Source of the DNA: Arthrobacter sp. StoSoilB19
GTDB taxonomy: Bacteria > Actinomycetota > Actinomycetes > Actinomycetales > Micrococcaceae
Length of the DNA stretch: 64,000 nucleotides
Assembly: GCF_019977275.1 (NCBI RefSeq)
Contig: NZ_AP024650.1
Coordinates: forward strand, 4,030,001 to 4,094,000
Direction: 5' to 3'
Numbering within the stretch: position 1 is the first letter of the stretch; each line of letters opens with the position of its first letter. This document shows, piece after piece, positions 6,896-16,335 of the stretch. The translations under genes and the position numbers were made by a program. The notes under the pieces are model-generated. The model ran no database searches. It was not told the origin of the DNA and saw only the letters and a program-made list of their open reading frames with translations.

Positions 6896-9800
6896 GCGTG
6901 GCCCTTTGCGGTGGTCTCGGCGGGGACGGTGTCGGGCTCCAGCGGGGGTTCCAGGTCCCGTTCAGCCTCCAGTTCCGGCTGCCCGGGACGGTCGATGTCC
7001 GGCTCGTCCTGGTGTGGGGCGGCCGCCGACCGTTCCTCCATGTGCTCGTCAATTTCGGCCCCGAGGCTGCGCAGCACGTCAAGCACCAGCCCCACCACCA
7101 CGATGTACACCCCGATATCGAAGATCGTGGAGGTGACGAATTTGATGTCCCCGAAGACGGGCAGCCACACCTGGATGATGGCGGACTGGAACACCTGGCC
7201 GCCCAGCAGCAGGGGCACCACGCCGGACACGGCGGCCAGGGCCAGGCCGGTGCCCAGCAGCGCGCCGGCGCTCAGTGGCGCCGCCTCCCGCAGTTCGAAG
7301 CGTCCGCCGGCCAGGTAGCGGATGGTCAGCGCCAGGCCGGCGGTGAGGCCGCCGGCGAAACCGCCGCCCGGCAGGTTGTGGCCGGCCAGCAGCAGGTAGA
7401 GCGAGAAGATGATCATCGAGTGGAAGAGCAGCCGGGTGACCACTTCGAAGATGATGGAGCGCCGTTCGGGGGCCAGGGTGCGGCCCGCGACGATCCAGGG
7501 ATCCCGGGCTGCGGCTGCGAACCTGCGGCTGATGGCCAGTGCCGCGCCGTCGCGGGAACCGGGATCCACGCCGTGGGACCGTCCCACCGTGCCCTCGGCA
7601 ACGGATGCGGACCGCTGCAGCCGGTCGCCGCGCCCGCGTACGAAGATCAGGCTGGCGACGCCGGTGGCGGCAAGCGCAAGGACGCTGATCTCGCCGAAGG
7701 TGTCCCAGGCGCGGATGTCCACCAGGGTCACGTTGACCACGTTCAGGCCGCCGCCGCCCTCGTAGGCAAGCTGCGGGAACTGCAGTGATACGGGCAGGGC
7801 GGTCCGGGCGCCCATGGCGAAAATGGCCGCGAACACCATGGTGGCGCCGAAACCCAAACCGATGATGACACGCACCACCCGGTATTTGCCGCCGGTGCGG
7901 TCCCGCAGTTCCGGCGGGAGGCTGCGCATGGCAAGGACGAACGCCACCAGGATGATGGTCTCCACCAGCATCTGGGTCAGCGCCAGGTCCGGAGCGCCCT
8001 GCAGGGCGAACACCAAGGCGATGCCGTACCCGGTCACGGAGACCATCAGCACAGCGAGGAAGCGTTTGTTCGCCTTAACGGCGGCCAGGGCGCCGATCAC
8101 GATGCCCACCCCGGCCACAAGCTGCAGCGGGGAGTTGGGATCCACCAGGTAGACGTTCTGCGGCAGGGGGTTGCCACCCAGGAGGATGACCGTGAGCGGC
8201 AGGACGAACGCCACGCTGAGGATCACGGCAAGGTAGAAGTACAGTGAGCCGCGCTGGGTCCGGCCGGTGATCCAGACGGCCACGTCGTCCAGGGCGCCGA
8301 TGGTCAGCTGGTAGGCACGGTCGCCGTCCACCCAGGCCGGGACCAGGGACTGGACGCGGGCCACCGCGTTGCGGCCAAGATACATGGCCGCGCCAAGCAC
8401 GAAGGTGACGGCCGTCAGCCCAAGCGCCGGGGTCAGTCCGTGCCACAGCGCAAGGTGGCCCGCCTGCGCGGCCGGAGTGCCGGCGTCGGGCGCTGTGGAA
8501 GCGAACAGCGCCGCGTACGGCTGGATCCAGGCGTCCACCGGCACGGGCCAGAGCCCGTACACGATGGTCAGGACGCTGAGGACGGCGGGGGCGGCGAGGA
8601 AGGAGGGCCGGATGGCTTTGAAGGGGATGGGGTCCACGCCGGGTTTGACCGCGAAGGCACCCCACATGAAGCGGGCGCTGTAGGCGAACGTGAGGATTGA
8701 CCCCACCACCAGCCCAGCCAGGACCACCGTGCCCCACGGTCCGGAGTGCGGGTCCGCGGCGTGGTGCACGAACGCCTCCAGCACGGATTCCTTGGCGACG
8801 AAGCCGGCCAGCAGCGGAACGCCCGCCATGGACGCGGCACCGATGCCGGCCACGATGCCCAGCGCACGGGAGGAACGGAAGACCCCTGACAGCTTGCGCA
8901 CGTCGCGGGTTCCGGACTGGTGATCGATGATGCCCACCACCAGGAAGAGCGTGGCCTTGAAGAGGCCGTGGGCCAGCAGCATGGCAAGGCCCGCCAGCGC
9001 GGCGTCGGGCGTTCCCAGGCCCACCGCCATGGTGAGGAAGCCCAGCTGGCTGACGGTGCCGTACGCGAGGATCAGCTTGATGTCGGTCTGCCGCAGTGCC
9101 CGGTAGCCGCCCACCAGCATGGTGGCCAGGCCCAGGCCCAGGACCACGGGCTGCCAGTAGGCCGTCGCGGAGAATCCCGGAGCGAGGCGCGCCACCAGGT
9201 AGATGCCGGCCTTCACCATGGCGGCGGCATGCAGGTAGGCGCTGACGGGGGTGGGCGCGGCCATGGCGCCGGGGAGCCATAAGTGGAACGGGACCAGCGC
9301 GGACTTGGTGATGGCACCCACCAGGATGAGCACGACGGCGGCACCCACCACGGCGCCGGACGGTCCGGACGCCAGTGTGGAAGCCTGCTCCAGGATGCTG
9401 GAGATACGGTACGTGCCCGCGGTGTAGCCCAGCATGATCAGGCCCACCAGCATGGCCAGGCCGCCGGCAGTGGTGACCATCAGCGCCTGGAGGGCGGACC
9501 GGCGGGCGGCAAGCCTGGTCCGGGCGAAGCCGATCAGCAGGTAGGACAGGATGGTGGTCAGTTCCCAGAAGATGAACAGCAGCAGCAGGTCATCGGCGGT
9601 GACCAGCCCGAACATGGCACCGGCGAAGGCCAGCAGCTGGGCGCCGAACGGGCCGAGGTCCTGGTCTTTCCGTTTGAAGTACCGGGCGCAATAAACCAGC
9701 ACCAGGGCGCCGACGCCAAGCACCAGCAGTGACATCACCCAAGCCAGTGCGTCCATGCGGAAGGCGAATTCCAGGTGGAGGCTGGGGATCCAGTCCAAGG

Positions 9801-9978
9801 CCTCGGTGACGGCTCCTGACCCTGACCCTGAGTAGACGGGACCGTGCTGGAACACCAGCCAGCCGAAGGAAGCAGCCGGAACGGCAGCCAGCGCGTAAAA
9901 GGCGTTGCGGCCCCAGAGCCTGAAGAGGAAGGGCGCGAGGACAGCCACCGAAAAGTGCACGGCAAGGACTGTGATCAC
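6892..9978 (-). CDS. mnhA: Na+/H+ antiporter subunit A fused to subunit B (MnhAB/MrpAB)
   Basis: A 1028-residue polytopic protein. Residues 1 to about 770 are the MrpA/NuoL-like proton-translocating part, with F-W-E-L-T-T-I-L-S-Y-L-L-I-G, K-S-A-L-V-P-F-H-L-W-L-P-G-A-M, H-A-A-A-M-V-K-A-G-I-Y and Q-T-D-I-K-L-I-L-A-Y-G-T-V-S-Q-L-G. The C-terminal 190 residues hold the MrpB domain (L-L-A-G-H-N-L-P-G-G-G-F-A-G-G-L and the helix pair after it) followed by an acidic tail. The GTG at 9978 is preferred because GGAG sits 8 bases upstream; an ATG at 10032 lacks a ribosome site. There is no separate mnhB gene, so the fusion supplies it. It is first in a six-gene operon. Confidence 0.93.
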   Translation of the reverse strand: MITVLAVHFSVAVLAPFLFRLWGRNAFYALAAVPAASFGWLVFQHGPVYSGSGSGAVTEALDWIPSLHLEFAFRMDALAWVMSLLVLGVGALVLVYCARYFKRKDQDLGPFGAQLLAFAGAMFGLVTADDLLLLFIFWELTTILSYLLIGFARTRLAARRSALQALMVTTAGGLAMLVGLIMLGYTAGTYRISSILEQASTLASGPSGAVVGAAVVLILVGAITKSALVPFHLWLPGAMAAPTPVSAYLHAAAMVKAGIYLVARLAPGFSATAYWQPVVLGLGLATMLVGGYRALRQTDIKLILAYGTVSQLGFLTMAVGLGTPDAALAGLAMLLAHGLFKATLFLVVGIIDHQSGTRDVRKLSGVFRSSRALGIVAGIGAASMAGVPLLAGFVAKESVLEAFVHHAADPHSGPWGTVVLAGLVVGSILTFAYSARFMWGAFAVKPGVDPIPFKAIRPSFLAAPAVLSVLTIVYGLWPVPVDAWIQPYAALFASTAPDAGTPAAQAGHLALWHGLTPALGLTAVTFVLGAAMYLGRNAVARVQSLVPAWVDGDRAYQLTIGALDDVAVWITGRTQRGSLYFYLAVILSVAFVLPLTVILLGGNPLPQNVYLVDPNSPLQLVAGVGIVIGALAAVKANKRFLAVLMVSVTGYGIALVFALQGAPDLALTQMLVETIILVAFVLAMRSLPPELRDRTGGKYRVVRVIIGLGFGATMVFAAIFAMGARTALPVSLQFPQLAYEGGGGLNVVNVTLVDIRAWDTFGEISVLALAATGVASLIFVRGRGDRLQRSASVAEGTVGRSHGVDPGSRDGAALAISRRFAAAARDPWIVAGRTLAPERRSIIFEVVTRLLFHSMIIFSLYLLLAGHNLPGGGFAGGLTAGLALTIRYLAGGRFELREAAPLSAGALLGTGLALAAVSGVVPLLLGGQVFQSAIIQVWLPVFGDIKFVTSTIFDIGVYIVVVGLVLDVLRSLGAEIDEHMEERSAAAPHQDEPDIDRPGQPELEAERDLEPPLEPDTVPAETTAKGHA

Positions 9979-10158
9979 TGTATTCTCCGCAACGTCAGGA
10001 ATTCGATTGTCAAAAGTTGGAGCAGGCGGCAAAAAGTAAGGTCCGGGAGGGCTCAGTTTATCAAGGCCCGTCGGGTGTCTTCCCCCGTCAGCGGCGCCGC
10101 CGCCGGCGGAACCCCGCCGTCAAAGGCCCGTGGTCCCAAGGGTGTTCGCCACCGGCGG

Positions 10159-10174
10159 ATACGATGCATCGTAT
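10159..10174. promoter_or_regulatory. 16-bp perfect palindrome over the -10 box and start codon of the MFS gene
   Basis: ATACGATGCATCGTAT is a perfect 8+8 inverted repeat. Its left arm contains a TACGAT -10 hexamer (10160-10165) and its right arm ends in the first two bases of the ATG at 10173, 7 bases after the hexamer. A protein bound here would block both polymerase and the 5' end of a leaderless message. The regulator is unknown. Confidence 0.6.
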
Positions 10175-11576
10175 GAACAGCGCCAGCGCTCCGGGAGCAA
10201 TGCAGCCTGCCTCGGAACTCGAAGCCGGAACCCGGAACTCCAGCAAGGGCCGCGTACTGGCCTGGGCTTCCTGGGACTGGGGCTCGGCGGCCTTCAACGC
10301 AGTGATGACCACCTTTGTCTTCACCGTCTACCTGACGTCCAACGCTTTCGGCAGCGAGGACAGTGCCTCTGCGGTCCTGGGCGCCGCACTTGCCGTTGCC
10401 GGGTTCGCCATCGCCCTGCTGGCGCCCGTCACGGGCCAGCGTTCGGACGCGGGGGGCCGGCGGAAGCTGTGGCTGGGAGTCAACTCGGCCGCCGTCGCCA
10501 TCCTGACGGCCCTGTGCTTCTTCGTATTCCCCCGCCCGGAATTCCTGCTCCTCGGGGTATCGCTGATCGCCCTGGGCAACGTGTTCTTTGAATTTGCCGG
10601 CGTGAACTACAACGCCATGCTGGCCCAGGTCTCCACGCCGCAAAACATCGGAAAGGTCAGCGGCCTGGGTTGGGCAGCCGGCTACCTTGGCGGCATCGTG
10701 GCACTCCTGATCGTCCTGCAGCTGTTCGTCCAGCCGGCCTTTGACTGGTTCGGCGCGTCCACCCGGGACAGCCTCAACATCAGGCTCGTTGCCGTCTTCT
10801 CCGCCCTGTGGTTCTTCGTCTTCGCCCTCCCCGTCCTGTTTGCCGTCCCCGAACTGCCCCGGTCCGCCCAGGCGGGCCGCCTGGGCTTTTTTGCCAGCTA
10901 CGGACTGCTGTTCCGGCGCATCAAGGCCATCTATGCCACCAGCCCGCACACCATCTACTTCCTGCTGGCCAGTGCCGTGTTCCGTGACGGACTGGCCGCC
11001 GTCTTCACGTTTGGCGGCATCATCGCCGCCGGCACCTTCGGCTTTGCCCTGTCCCAGGTGATTTTCTTCGCCATTTTCGGAAACGTGGTGGCTGCTGTCG
11101 GGGCGGTCATTGGCGGATTCCTGGACGACAAGGTGGGCCCCAAAGCTGTCATCACCGGGTCCCTGGCGGGCCTCCTGGTCGCCGGGTCGGCGATCCTGGC
11201 CCTGGGCAACGGGGACTATGTCTTCTTCGGCATGCAGTGGGCCGGGACCACCACGTTCTGGGTATTCGGGCTCTTCCTCTGCCTGTTCGTCGGGCCTGCC
11301 CAGTCCTCCTCCCGCGCATACCTGGCCCGGCTCGCGCCGCACGGCGAATCCGGGGAGCTGTTCGGCCTTTACGCCACCACCGGACGGGCCGTCAGCTTCC
11401 TGGCGCCGGCGCTGTTCACCCTCTGCATCACCGTGGCCACCCCCCTGGTGCCGGCCGGGCAGGCACAGCGGTGGGGGATCCTGGGCATCATGGTGGTCCT
11501 CCTGGCAGGGCTCGTGGTGCTGCTGCCGGTGAAGTCGCCGGCCAAGGCACCCATCGCCGTGGTCCCCGCCGCCTGA
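10173..11576 (+). CDS. MFS transporter, UMF1/Atg22-like family
   Basis: A 467-residue permease with about 12 membrane helices. The W-A-S-W-D-W-G-S-A-A-F-N segment ahead of helix 1 and the F-F-E-F-A-G-V-N-Y-N-A-M-L block in the central part are typical of the UMF1 (Atg22-like) family, whose substrates are mostly uncharacterised. The start at 10173 is chosen because it lies 7 bases after a -10 box, within a palindrome, and because the upstream part of the open frame is a run of arginines and prolines unlike protein. Another ATG three codons upstream sits inside the -10 box. It diverges from the Mrp operon. Confidence 0.82.
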   Translation: MNSASAPGAMQPASELEAGTRNSSKGRVLAWASWDWGSAAFNAVMTTFVFTVYLTSNAFGSEDSASAVLGAALAVAGFAIALLAPVTGQRSDAGGRRKLWLGVNSAAVAILTALCFFVFPRPEFLLLGVSLIALGNVFFEFAGVNYNAMLAQVSTPQNIGKVSGLGWAAGYLGGIVALLIVLQLFVQPAFDWFGASTRDSLNIRLVAVFSALWFFVFALPVLFAVPELPRSAQAGRLGFFASYGLLFRRIKAIYATSPHTIYFLLASAVFRDGLAAVFTFGGIIAAGTFGFALSQVIFFAIFGNVVAAVGAVIGGFLDDKVGPKAVITGSLAGLLVAGSAILALGNGDYVFFGMQWAGTTTFWVFGLFLCLFVGPAQSSSRAYLARLAPHGESGELFGLYATTGRAVSFLAPALFTLCITVATPLVPAGQAQRWGILGIMVVLLAGLVVLLPVKSPAKAPIAVVPAA

Positions 11577-11640
11577 AAACACCTTCCGGGCCACGTTCCA
11601 GGCCCCGGCCAAGTGTTGCCAGGCAGACTAGGCTTGACCT

Positions 11641-12123
11641 ATGAACGTGGACGAAACCAACCTTCCCGGCCTGGGCCGCCGGAAGGATTTCATGACCGCC
11701 TCCGGACGCCGCATCGGTGTCGTGGAGCGGCGGGAAGGCCAGACGGAACTCATCGTTTCCACCTGGGACGACCCCGACACCTGCCAGGCTTCCATTCCGC
11801 TCACCAGCGACGAAGCCGCCACCCTGGGCAACCTCCTCGGCGGCACGCACCTGGCAATGAAGCTCGCGGAAGAGCACAAGGACGTTCCCGGGATTGTCAC
11901 CCGGCAGTTCTCCATCGCCGCGGACTCCCCGTTCCAGAACCAGCCCATGGGCAAGGCCTGCATCCGCACCCGCTGCGGCGTGTCGATCGTGGCCATCATG
12001 CGCGAGGGCGAGGTGCTGCCGTCGCCCGGCCCCGACGTCGTGCTGCACCCCGGCGACCTGCTGGTGGCTGTGGGTACCCAGGAAGGCCTCGACTCAGCGG
12101 CCGATATCCTGCGCCACGGCTAA
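11641..12123 (+). CDS. RCK_C-domain regulatory subunit of a K+/H+ antiporter (KhtT-like)
   Basis: A 160-residue cytosolic protein. Residues 1-70 form a small domain with the T-A-S-G-R-R-I-G-V-V strand, and residues 80-158 are an RCK_C (TrkA_C) domain ending in V-L-H-P-G-D-L-L-V-A-V-G-T. It is followed 5 bases later by a KefB-type antiporter, the arrangement seen for KhtT-KhtU, where KhtT gates potassium efflux in response to a nucleotide or pH. A TAGGCT hexamer ends 6 bases before the ATG, suggesting a leaderless transcript. Confidence 0.88.
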   Translation: MNVDETNLPGLGRRKDFMTASGRRIGVVERREGQTELIVSTWDDPDTCQASIPLTSDEAATLGNLLGGTHLAMKLAEEHKDVPGIVTRQFSIAADSPFQNQPMGKACIRTRCGVSIVAIMREGEVLPSPGPDVVLHPGDLLVAVGTQEGLDSAADILRHG

Positions 12124-12128
12124 GCCCT

Positions 12129-13310
12129 ATGGACCCGTTGGCCCTGACCCTCATTGAACTGGGGGCCGTTGTGTTCTGCCTGGGGCTGCTGGCCAGGCTG
12201 GCCGGACGGATCGGAATGTCGCCCATCCCGCTCTACCTGCTGGGCGGATTGGCTTTTGGTGCGGGCGGCATCGTCAAGCTGGAAGGCATGCACGAGTTCG
12301 CACATCTCTCCGGCGAGATCGGCGTCATCCTGCTGCTGCTTATGCTCGGACTGGAATATACGGCGTCTGAGCTCTTCACCGGCCTGCGGCGCTCGTGGCA
12401 GGCCGGCGTCCTGGACCTGGTCCTTAACTTCCTGCCCGGCGCGGGACTGGCCCTGCTCCTGGGCTGGGGCGGCGTGGGTGCCATGGTCATGGGCGGCGTC
12501 ACGTACATATCCTCGTCCGGCATCGCCGCCAAGGTCATCACCGACCTCGGCCGGCTGGGAAACCGGGAGACACCAGTGGTGCTGTCCATCCTGGTGTTCG
12601 AGGACCTGGCCATGGCCGTCTACCTGCCCATCCTCACGGCAACGCTCGCGGGAGTAAGTTTCCTGGGCGGGCTCACCGCGGTGGGCATCGCCCTGGCGGT
12701 GGTCACCATGGTCCTCATGGTGGCGCTGCGGCACGGGCACCATGTTTCCAAGGCGGTGCACAGCGAGAATTCCGAGGTCTTCCTGCTCAACGTCCTGGGG
12801 GCCGCCCTGCTGGTGGCGGGGGCGGCATCGGCAATGCAGGTCTCCGCCGCCGTGGGGGCCTTCATGCTGGGCATCGCGATCTCGGGTTCCACGGCCCACA
12901 ACGCCACCCGGATCCTTGAACCCCTGCGCGACCTGTTTGCCGCCATCTTCTTTGTGGCGTTCGGACTCAACACGGACCCGTCATCCATTCCCCCGGTCCT
13001 TGGCTGGGCCCTGGTCCTTGCTGCGGCCACCACCGCCACCAAGATGGCCACCGGGATTTGGGCCGCCAAACGCGCCGGCATCGCCAGGCCCGGCCGGTTC
13101 CGCGCCGGCGCCGCGCTCGTGGCCCGCGGCGAATTCTCCATCGTGATCGCCGGCCTGGCCGTTGCATCGGGAGTGGTCCCGCGCGAGCTGGCGGCGCTGG
13201 CTACGGCCTACGTGCTGCTGATGGCGGTGCTGGGCCCGCTGGCCGCACGTTACGTGGAACCGCTGGCCAGGCCGTTTATCCGGAGGCCGGCCGTCGCCCC
13301 GCAGCTCTAG
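12129..13310 (+). CDS. Cation:proton antiporter, KefB/KhtU-like (CPA2)
   Basis: A 393-residue membrane protein of the CPA2 family with about 12 helices. Recognisable are L-L-L-L-M-L-G-L-E-Y in helix 3, the I-S-S-S-G-I-A-A-K-V-I-T-D-L-G segment, L-V-F-E-D-L-A-M-A with the acidic pair of the ion-binding site, and F-F-V-A-F-G-L-N-T-D. The ATG at 12129 is taken because it starts exactly at helix 1 and lies 5 bases after the RCK gene stop; the longer open frame only shadows that gene. It most likely exports K+ in exchange for H+ under control of the upstream subunit. It has no RCK domain of its own. Confidence 0.9.
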   Translation: MDPLALTLIELGAVVFCLGLLARLAGRIGMSPIPLYLLGGLAFGAGGIVKLEGMHEFAHLSGEIGVILLLLMLGLEYTASELFTGLRRSWQAGVLDLVLNFLPGAGLALLLGWGGVGAMVMGGVTYISSSGIAAKVITDLGRLGNRETPVVLSILVFEDLAMAVYLPILTATLAGVSFLGGLTAVGIALAVVTMVLMVALRHGHHVSKAVHSENSEVFLLNVLGAALLVAGAASAMQVSAAVGAFMLGIAISGSTAHNATRILEPLRDLFAAIFFVAFGLNTDPSSIPPVLGWALVLAAATTATKMATGIWAAKRAGIARPGRFRAGAALVARGEFSIVIAGLAVASGVVPRELAALATAYVLLMAVLGPLAARYVEPLARPFIRRPAVAPQL

Positions 13311-13377
13311 GCGCTGGAGGCGCGCCGGCGGCCGTGCCGGTTCTGCCGGACACTGCCGCAGCTGAACGCTGGTGCGG

Positions 13378-13953
13378 CTAAATGCTGGTGCGGTGGAAGT
13401 TGAGGTGGCTGCGGCTTGCGGTCGGGCCGCGCTGGCCCTGGTACCGGTTGCCGTATTCGCCCTGGCCGTAGGGGTATTCCGCGGCCGAGCTGAGCCGGAA
13501 GAAGCACAGCTGCCCGATCTTCATCCCCGGCCACAGCTTGATGGGCAGCGTGGCCATGTTGGACAGCTCCAGGGTGACGTGGCCGGAAAATCCGGGGTCG
13601 ATGAAACCTGCGGTGGAGTGCGTGAGCAGGCCCAGGCGGCCCAGGGATGATTTGCCTTCCAGGCGGGCCGCGATGTCGTCGGGCAGCGTCACGGTTTCAT
13701 AGGTGGAACCCAGGACGAACTCCCCCGGGTGCAGGATAAAGGCCTCGTCCTGCTCCACTTCCACCAACCTCGTCAGCTCAGGCTGCTCCTGCGCGGGATC
13801 GATGTGCGCGTACTTGTGGTTATCGAACAGGCGGAAGAACTTGTCGATCCGGACATCCACGGACGACGGCTGGACCATCGCAGGATCGAACGGTTCCAGC
13901 ACGATCCGCTGGGAATCAATTTCGGCACGAATGTCGCGGTCAGAGATCAGCAC
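13378..13953 (-). CDS. dcd: dCTP deaminase
   Basis: A 191-residue enzyme that deaminates dCTP to dUTP (or, in some actinobacteria, directly to dUMP), feeding dTMP synthesis. It carries the trimeric dUTPase-like fold signatures: Q-P-S-S-V-D-V-R near residue 30, P-G-E-F-V-L-G-S-T, E-G-K-S-S-L-G-R-L-G-L, H-S-T-A-G-F-I-D-P-G-F-S-G-H-V-T-L-E-L-S-N, and P-I-K-L-W-P-G-M-K-I-G-Q. The C-terminal Y-G-N-R-Y-Q-G-Q-R-G-P-T-A-S-R covers the active site. The start codon is GTG with a TAATTT -10 box 6 bases upstream, a leaderless arrangement. Confidence 0.97.
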   Translation of the reverse strand: MLISDRDIRAEIDSQRIVLEPFDPAMVQPSSVDVRIDKFFRLFDNHKYAHIDPAQEQPELTRLVEVEQDEAFILHPGEFVLGSTYETVTLPDDIAARLEGKSSLGRLGLLTHSTAGFIDPGFSGHVTLELSNMATLPIKLWPGMKIGQLCFFRLSSAAEYPYGQGEYGNRYQGQRGPTASRSHLNFHRTSI

Positions 13954-14078
13954 CGTCCCAAATTACCGTATCGGTTATCCACAGCCGCACTTTCCCGTTG
14001 TTGCTGTGGCCTCGTGGGGCTAATGTTGCGAATGAAAGCCGCCGGAATGGTCTCCCGGATGGCGTAACAGGGCTGGGG

Positions 14079-15809
14079 ATGTTTGTGAATAAATTGGTGG
14101 CACCCTCTTTTATTGGCGTGCTCTGTGCGTGGGCACTGGTCTCGTCGTCGGCAGCAGCGCCTCCCGCGCCGCTGCCGTTCAGCCAGGCGGATTCGGCTGG
14201 CATCTCGCTGGCGGCTCCCGTGGTTCGGGGCGGAACATCCGTCGATGGTGACGGTTCCGCAGGACGCCTCACCCCTGCCGTGGACCCGGACATCCGGGTG
14301 GCCTCGCCCCTGCCGGCGGCCACAGCCACGCCAACTGCAGCGTCCGCGCCCGTGACAGCCGCTCCTGCAACTACTGCGCTTGTGCCCTCCACGGAAACGT
14401 CACCGGTGGCATCACCAACTGCCGTTCCGGCGGAGCCCGCACCCCAGACGGTGTCCGTCCCTCCGTTGTGGGCGCCGGACCAGGAACTGGCTTCGCCGCC
14501 GGCCACCCGGCTGGCCACCCCTGAGTCCGGCACCGCGCTTCCCTCCACGGAGGCACTGGTCCCGGACTCGAATGCTGCAGCCATCCTCACCGTGTTCACC
14601 AGGATCAACGAATACCGGGTGGCCAACGGCCTGAACAAGGTCAAGTACCACCCCACGGTGGCCGGCATGTCGCAGGAATGGTCGGACAGCATCGCCGGCC
14701 GTGACGTGATCGAGCACCGGGCAAGTTTCTGGACCGATCCCCGCGCCCTCAGCCCCAACAACGGCGCCGGCGAGGTGATCGCCATCCGTACCGACCGAGA
14801 CGCCGCCCAGCTGGTGGAATGGTGGAAGGGATCGCCGGGCCACAACGCCATGCTCCTCGATCCACGGTTCAACGTGATGGGTGCCGGCATTTCCTACACC
14901 AACTCCACCTACCAGATCTGGGGCGTGGTGAACTTCTTCGGCTACACCACGCTGCCGGCGGGGACCCTGGATTCCCCGGGCGGCCCGGGATCAGGGGACG
15001 CTTTCCCGCCGCCGGCGCCTAGCCTGTGCGATGCACCCGCCAAGCACATGCCGCCCACGCTTAATCTCGCCGCCGCCGCGATCACAGGCCCGGCCGACAT
15101 CGTGTCCGTCGACTCCGCAGGGCAGCTGCTGGACAGGGCATCCACCGGACCCCGCACCTATGCTCCGGCCAGGGTGATCGGCTCAGGGTTCAGCGGAGCG
15201 AAGGAAGTCTTTGTCACGGACTGGGACCGTGACGGCACATATGACGTCCTCACCCAGTGGACCGGCGGCGACCTCACACTGCACCGGGGCATCGCCGGGG
15301 GTGGGTTCCAGGCCGCCATCACTCTCGGTAAGGGCGGCTGGAACACGCTGACCCTGGCCGTGGGCGGCTGGTGCGCCAACAACCGGATGCCCCAGATCCT
15401 GGCCCTGGACGGGGCCGGGAACCTGTTCCTCTACGCCAACAAGGGCACCGGCGACATCGCGGAGCGGGCCACCGTTGCCACCGGTGTTTACGCTTCCCGG
15501 CTTTCGATGGTGGACTACGACGCCGATGGCTTCCAGGACGTGCTGGCGCTGAAAGCGGACGGCAGCGTGCAGCTCTACCGCGGGTGGGGCACCACCGCAC
15601 TCCGTGCAGAGACGCGGCCCACCGTGGCCACCGGCTGGACGGACGTTACGGGAATCCGGGCGCTGCGCAACGTCACCGGGCTGAACTCCACGGGCGTGGC
15701 GCTCCGCCGCGCCAATGACACCGTGCAGTACTGGGACCTGACCGCGGGAAGCCTTGCCTCGCCGTCGAACCTTGCCGGACCCTGGACCGGGCAGCGGCTG
15801 GCCCAGTAG
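14079..15809 (+). CDS. Secreted CAP (SCP/PR1) domain protein with C-terminal FG-GAP/VCBS-type repeats
   Basis: A 576-residue exported protein. Residues 1-30 are a signal peptide with an A-x-A-type end, residues 35-160 a Pro/Ala/Thr-rich linker. Residues about 166-290 are a CAP domain (T-R-I-N-E-Y-R, H-P-x-V-A-G-M-S-Q-E-W-S-D, W-W-K-G-S-P-G-H-N-A-M-L-L-D). Residues 330-576 are FG-GAP-like blades with D-W-D-R-D-G-T-Y-D-V-L and D-Y-D-A-D-G-F-Q-D-V-L acidic loops, a calcium-binding pattern of beta-propellers. CAP domains occur in secreted hydrolases and lipid binders; the joint role is unknown. The start is chosen at the signal-peptide Met with AGGG 6 bases upstream. It diverges from dcd. Confidence 0.88.
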   Translation: MFVNKLVAPSFIGVLCAWALVSSSAAAPPAPLPFSQADSAGISLAAPVVRGGTSVDGDGSAGRLTPAVDPDIRVASPLPAATATPTAASAPVTAAPATTALVPSTETSPVASPTAVPAEPAPQTVSVPPLWAPDQELASPPATRLATPESGTALPSTEALVPDSNAAAILTVFTRINEYRVANGLNKVKYHPTVAGMSQEWSDSIAGRDVIEHRASFWTDPRALSPNNGAGEVIAIRTDRDAAQLVEWWKGSPGHNAMLLDPRFNVMGAGISYTNSTYQIWGVVNFFGYTTLPAGTLDSPGGPGSGDAFPPPAPSLCDAPAKHMPPTLNLAAAAITGPADIVSVDSAGQLLDRASTGPRTYAPARVIGSGFSGAKEVFVTDWDRDGTYDVLTQWTGGDLTLHRGIAGGGFQAAITLGKGGWNTLTLAVGGWCANNRMPQILALDGAGNLFLYANKGTGDIAERATVATGVYASRLSMVDYDADGFQDVLALKADGSVQLYRGWGTTALRAETRPTVATGWTDVTGIRALRNVTGLNSTGVALRRANDTVQYWDLTAGSLASPSNLAGPWTGQRLAQ

Positions 15810-15830
15810 GCCGGGACTGCCTGCATGGGC

Positions 15831-16292
15831 TCAGATGGCCGGTTGGAGCTCCAGCACGTGCTTCAGCCGGTCCAGTTGGGCCACATCCGCGCTGACACGG
15901 CGCTGCAGCATACCGTCCAGGAAGCCGAACCTGCTGAAGAAACCGAAGCGCCCCTCGCGTTTGGCTTCCATGGCGAACCGGACGCGGGTTCCCGCGTCTT
16001 CGGTGCTCAGGTAATAGCCGCCCCAGCGGGTTGCCGGCCCGGACACAACGTGGAACTGGATTTCTGCGCCGGGGCGCACGTTGGTGATTTCCAGGTCCGC
16101 GGGAATGCTCAGGCCCGAACGGCCCGCCACCATTTTCCGGTAGACAGCCCCCGCGGCCTCGGCCGGCCCCTGCACGAGCTTCACGCTGCGGACATCGTTG
16201 CGCCAGGAGGGAAGATTGGTGGCGTCGAGGAGGTATTGGTAGACGGCCATGGCGTCGCGTTCTATGAGGACCTCGTACTCTGCGATTGCCAT
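15831..16292 (-). CDS. SRPBCC-family (START/polyketide-cyclase-like) lipid-binding protein
   Basis: A 153-residue soluble protein with the helix-grip fold pattern of the SRPBCC superfamily: an N-terminal strand A-E-Y-E-V-L-I-E-R-D, a short helix with V-Y-Q-Y-L-L-D and P-S-W-R-N-D, then alternating strands and a long C-terminal helix. Members bind hydrophobic small molecules; no substrate can be named. The start at 16292 has AGGAA 9 bases upstream. A TPP-aptamer-like fragment lies 44-90 bases upstream in the same orientation, which is odd for this family. Confidence 0.82.
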   Translation of the reverse strand: MAIAEYEVLIERDAMAVYQYLLDATNLPSWRNDVRSVKLVQGPAEAAGAVYRKMVAGRSGLSIPADLEITNVRPGAEIQFHVVSGPATRWGGYYLSTEDAGTRVRFAMEAKREGRFGFFSRFGFLDGMLQRRVSADVAQLDRLKHVLELQPAI

Positions 16293-16335
16293 GAAGATAG
16301 TTCCTGTGGTTGACGTGGGCTGCCGCAATAGCTGC

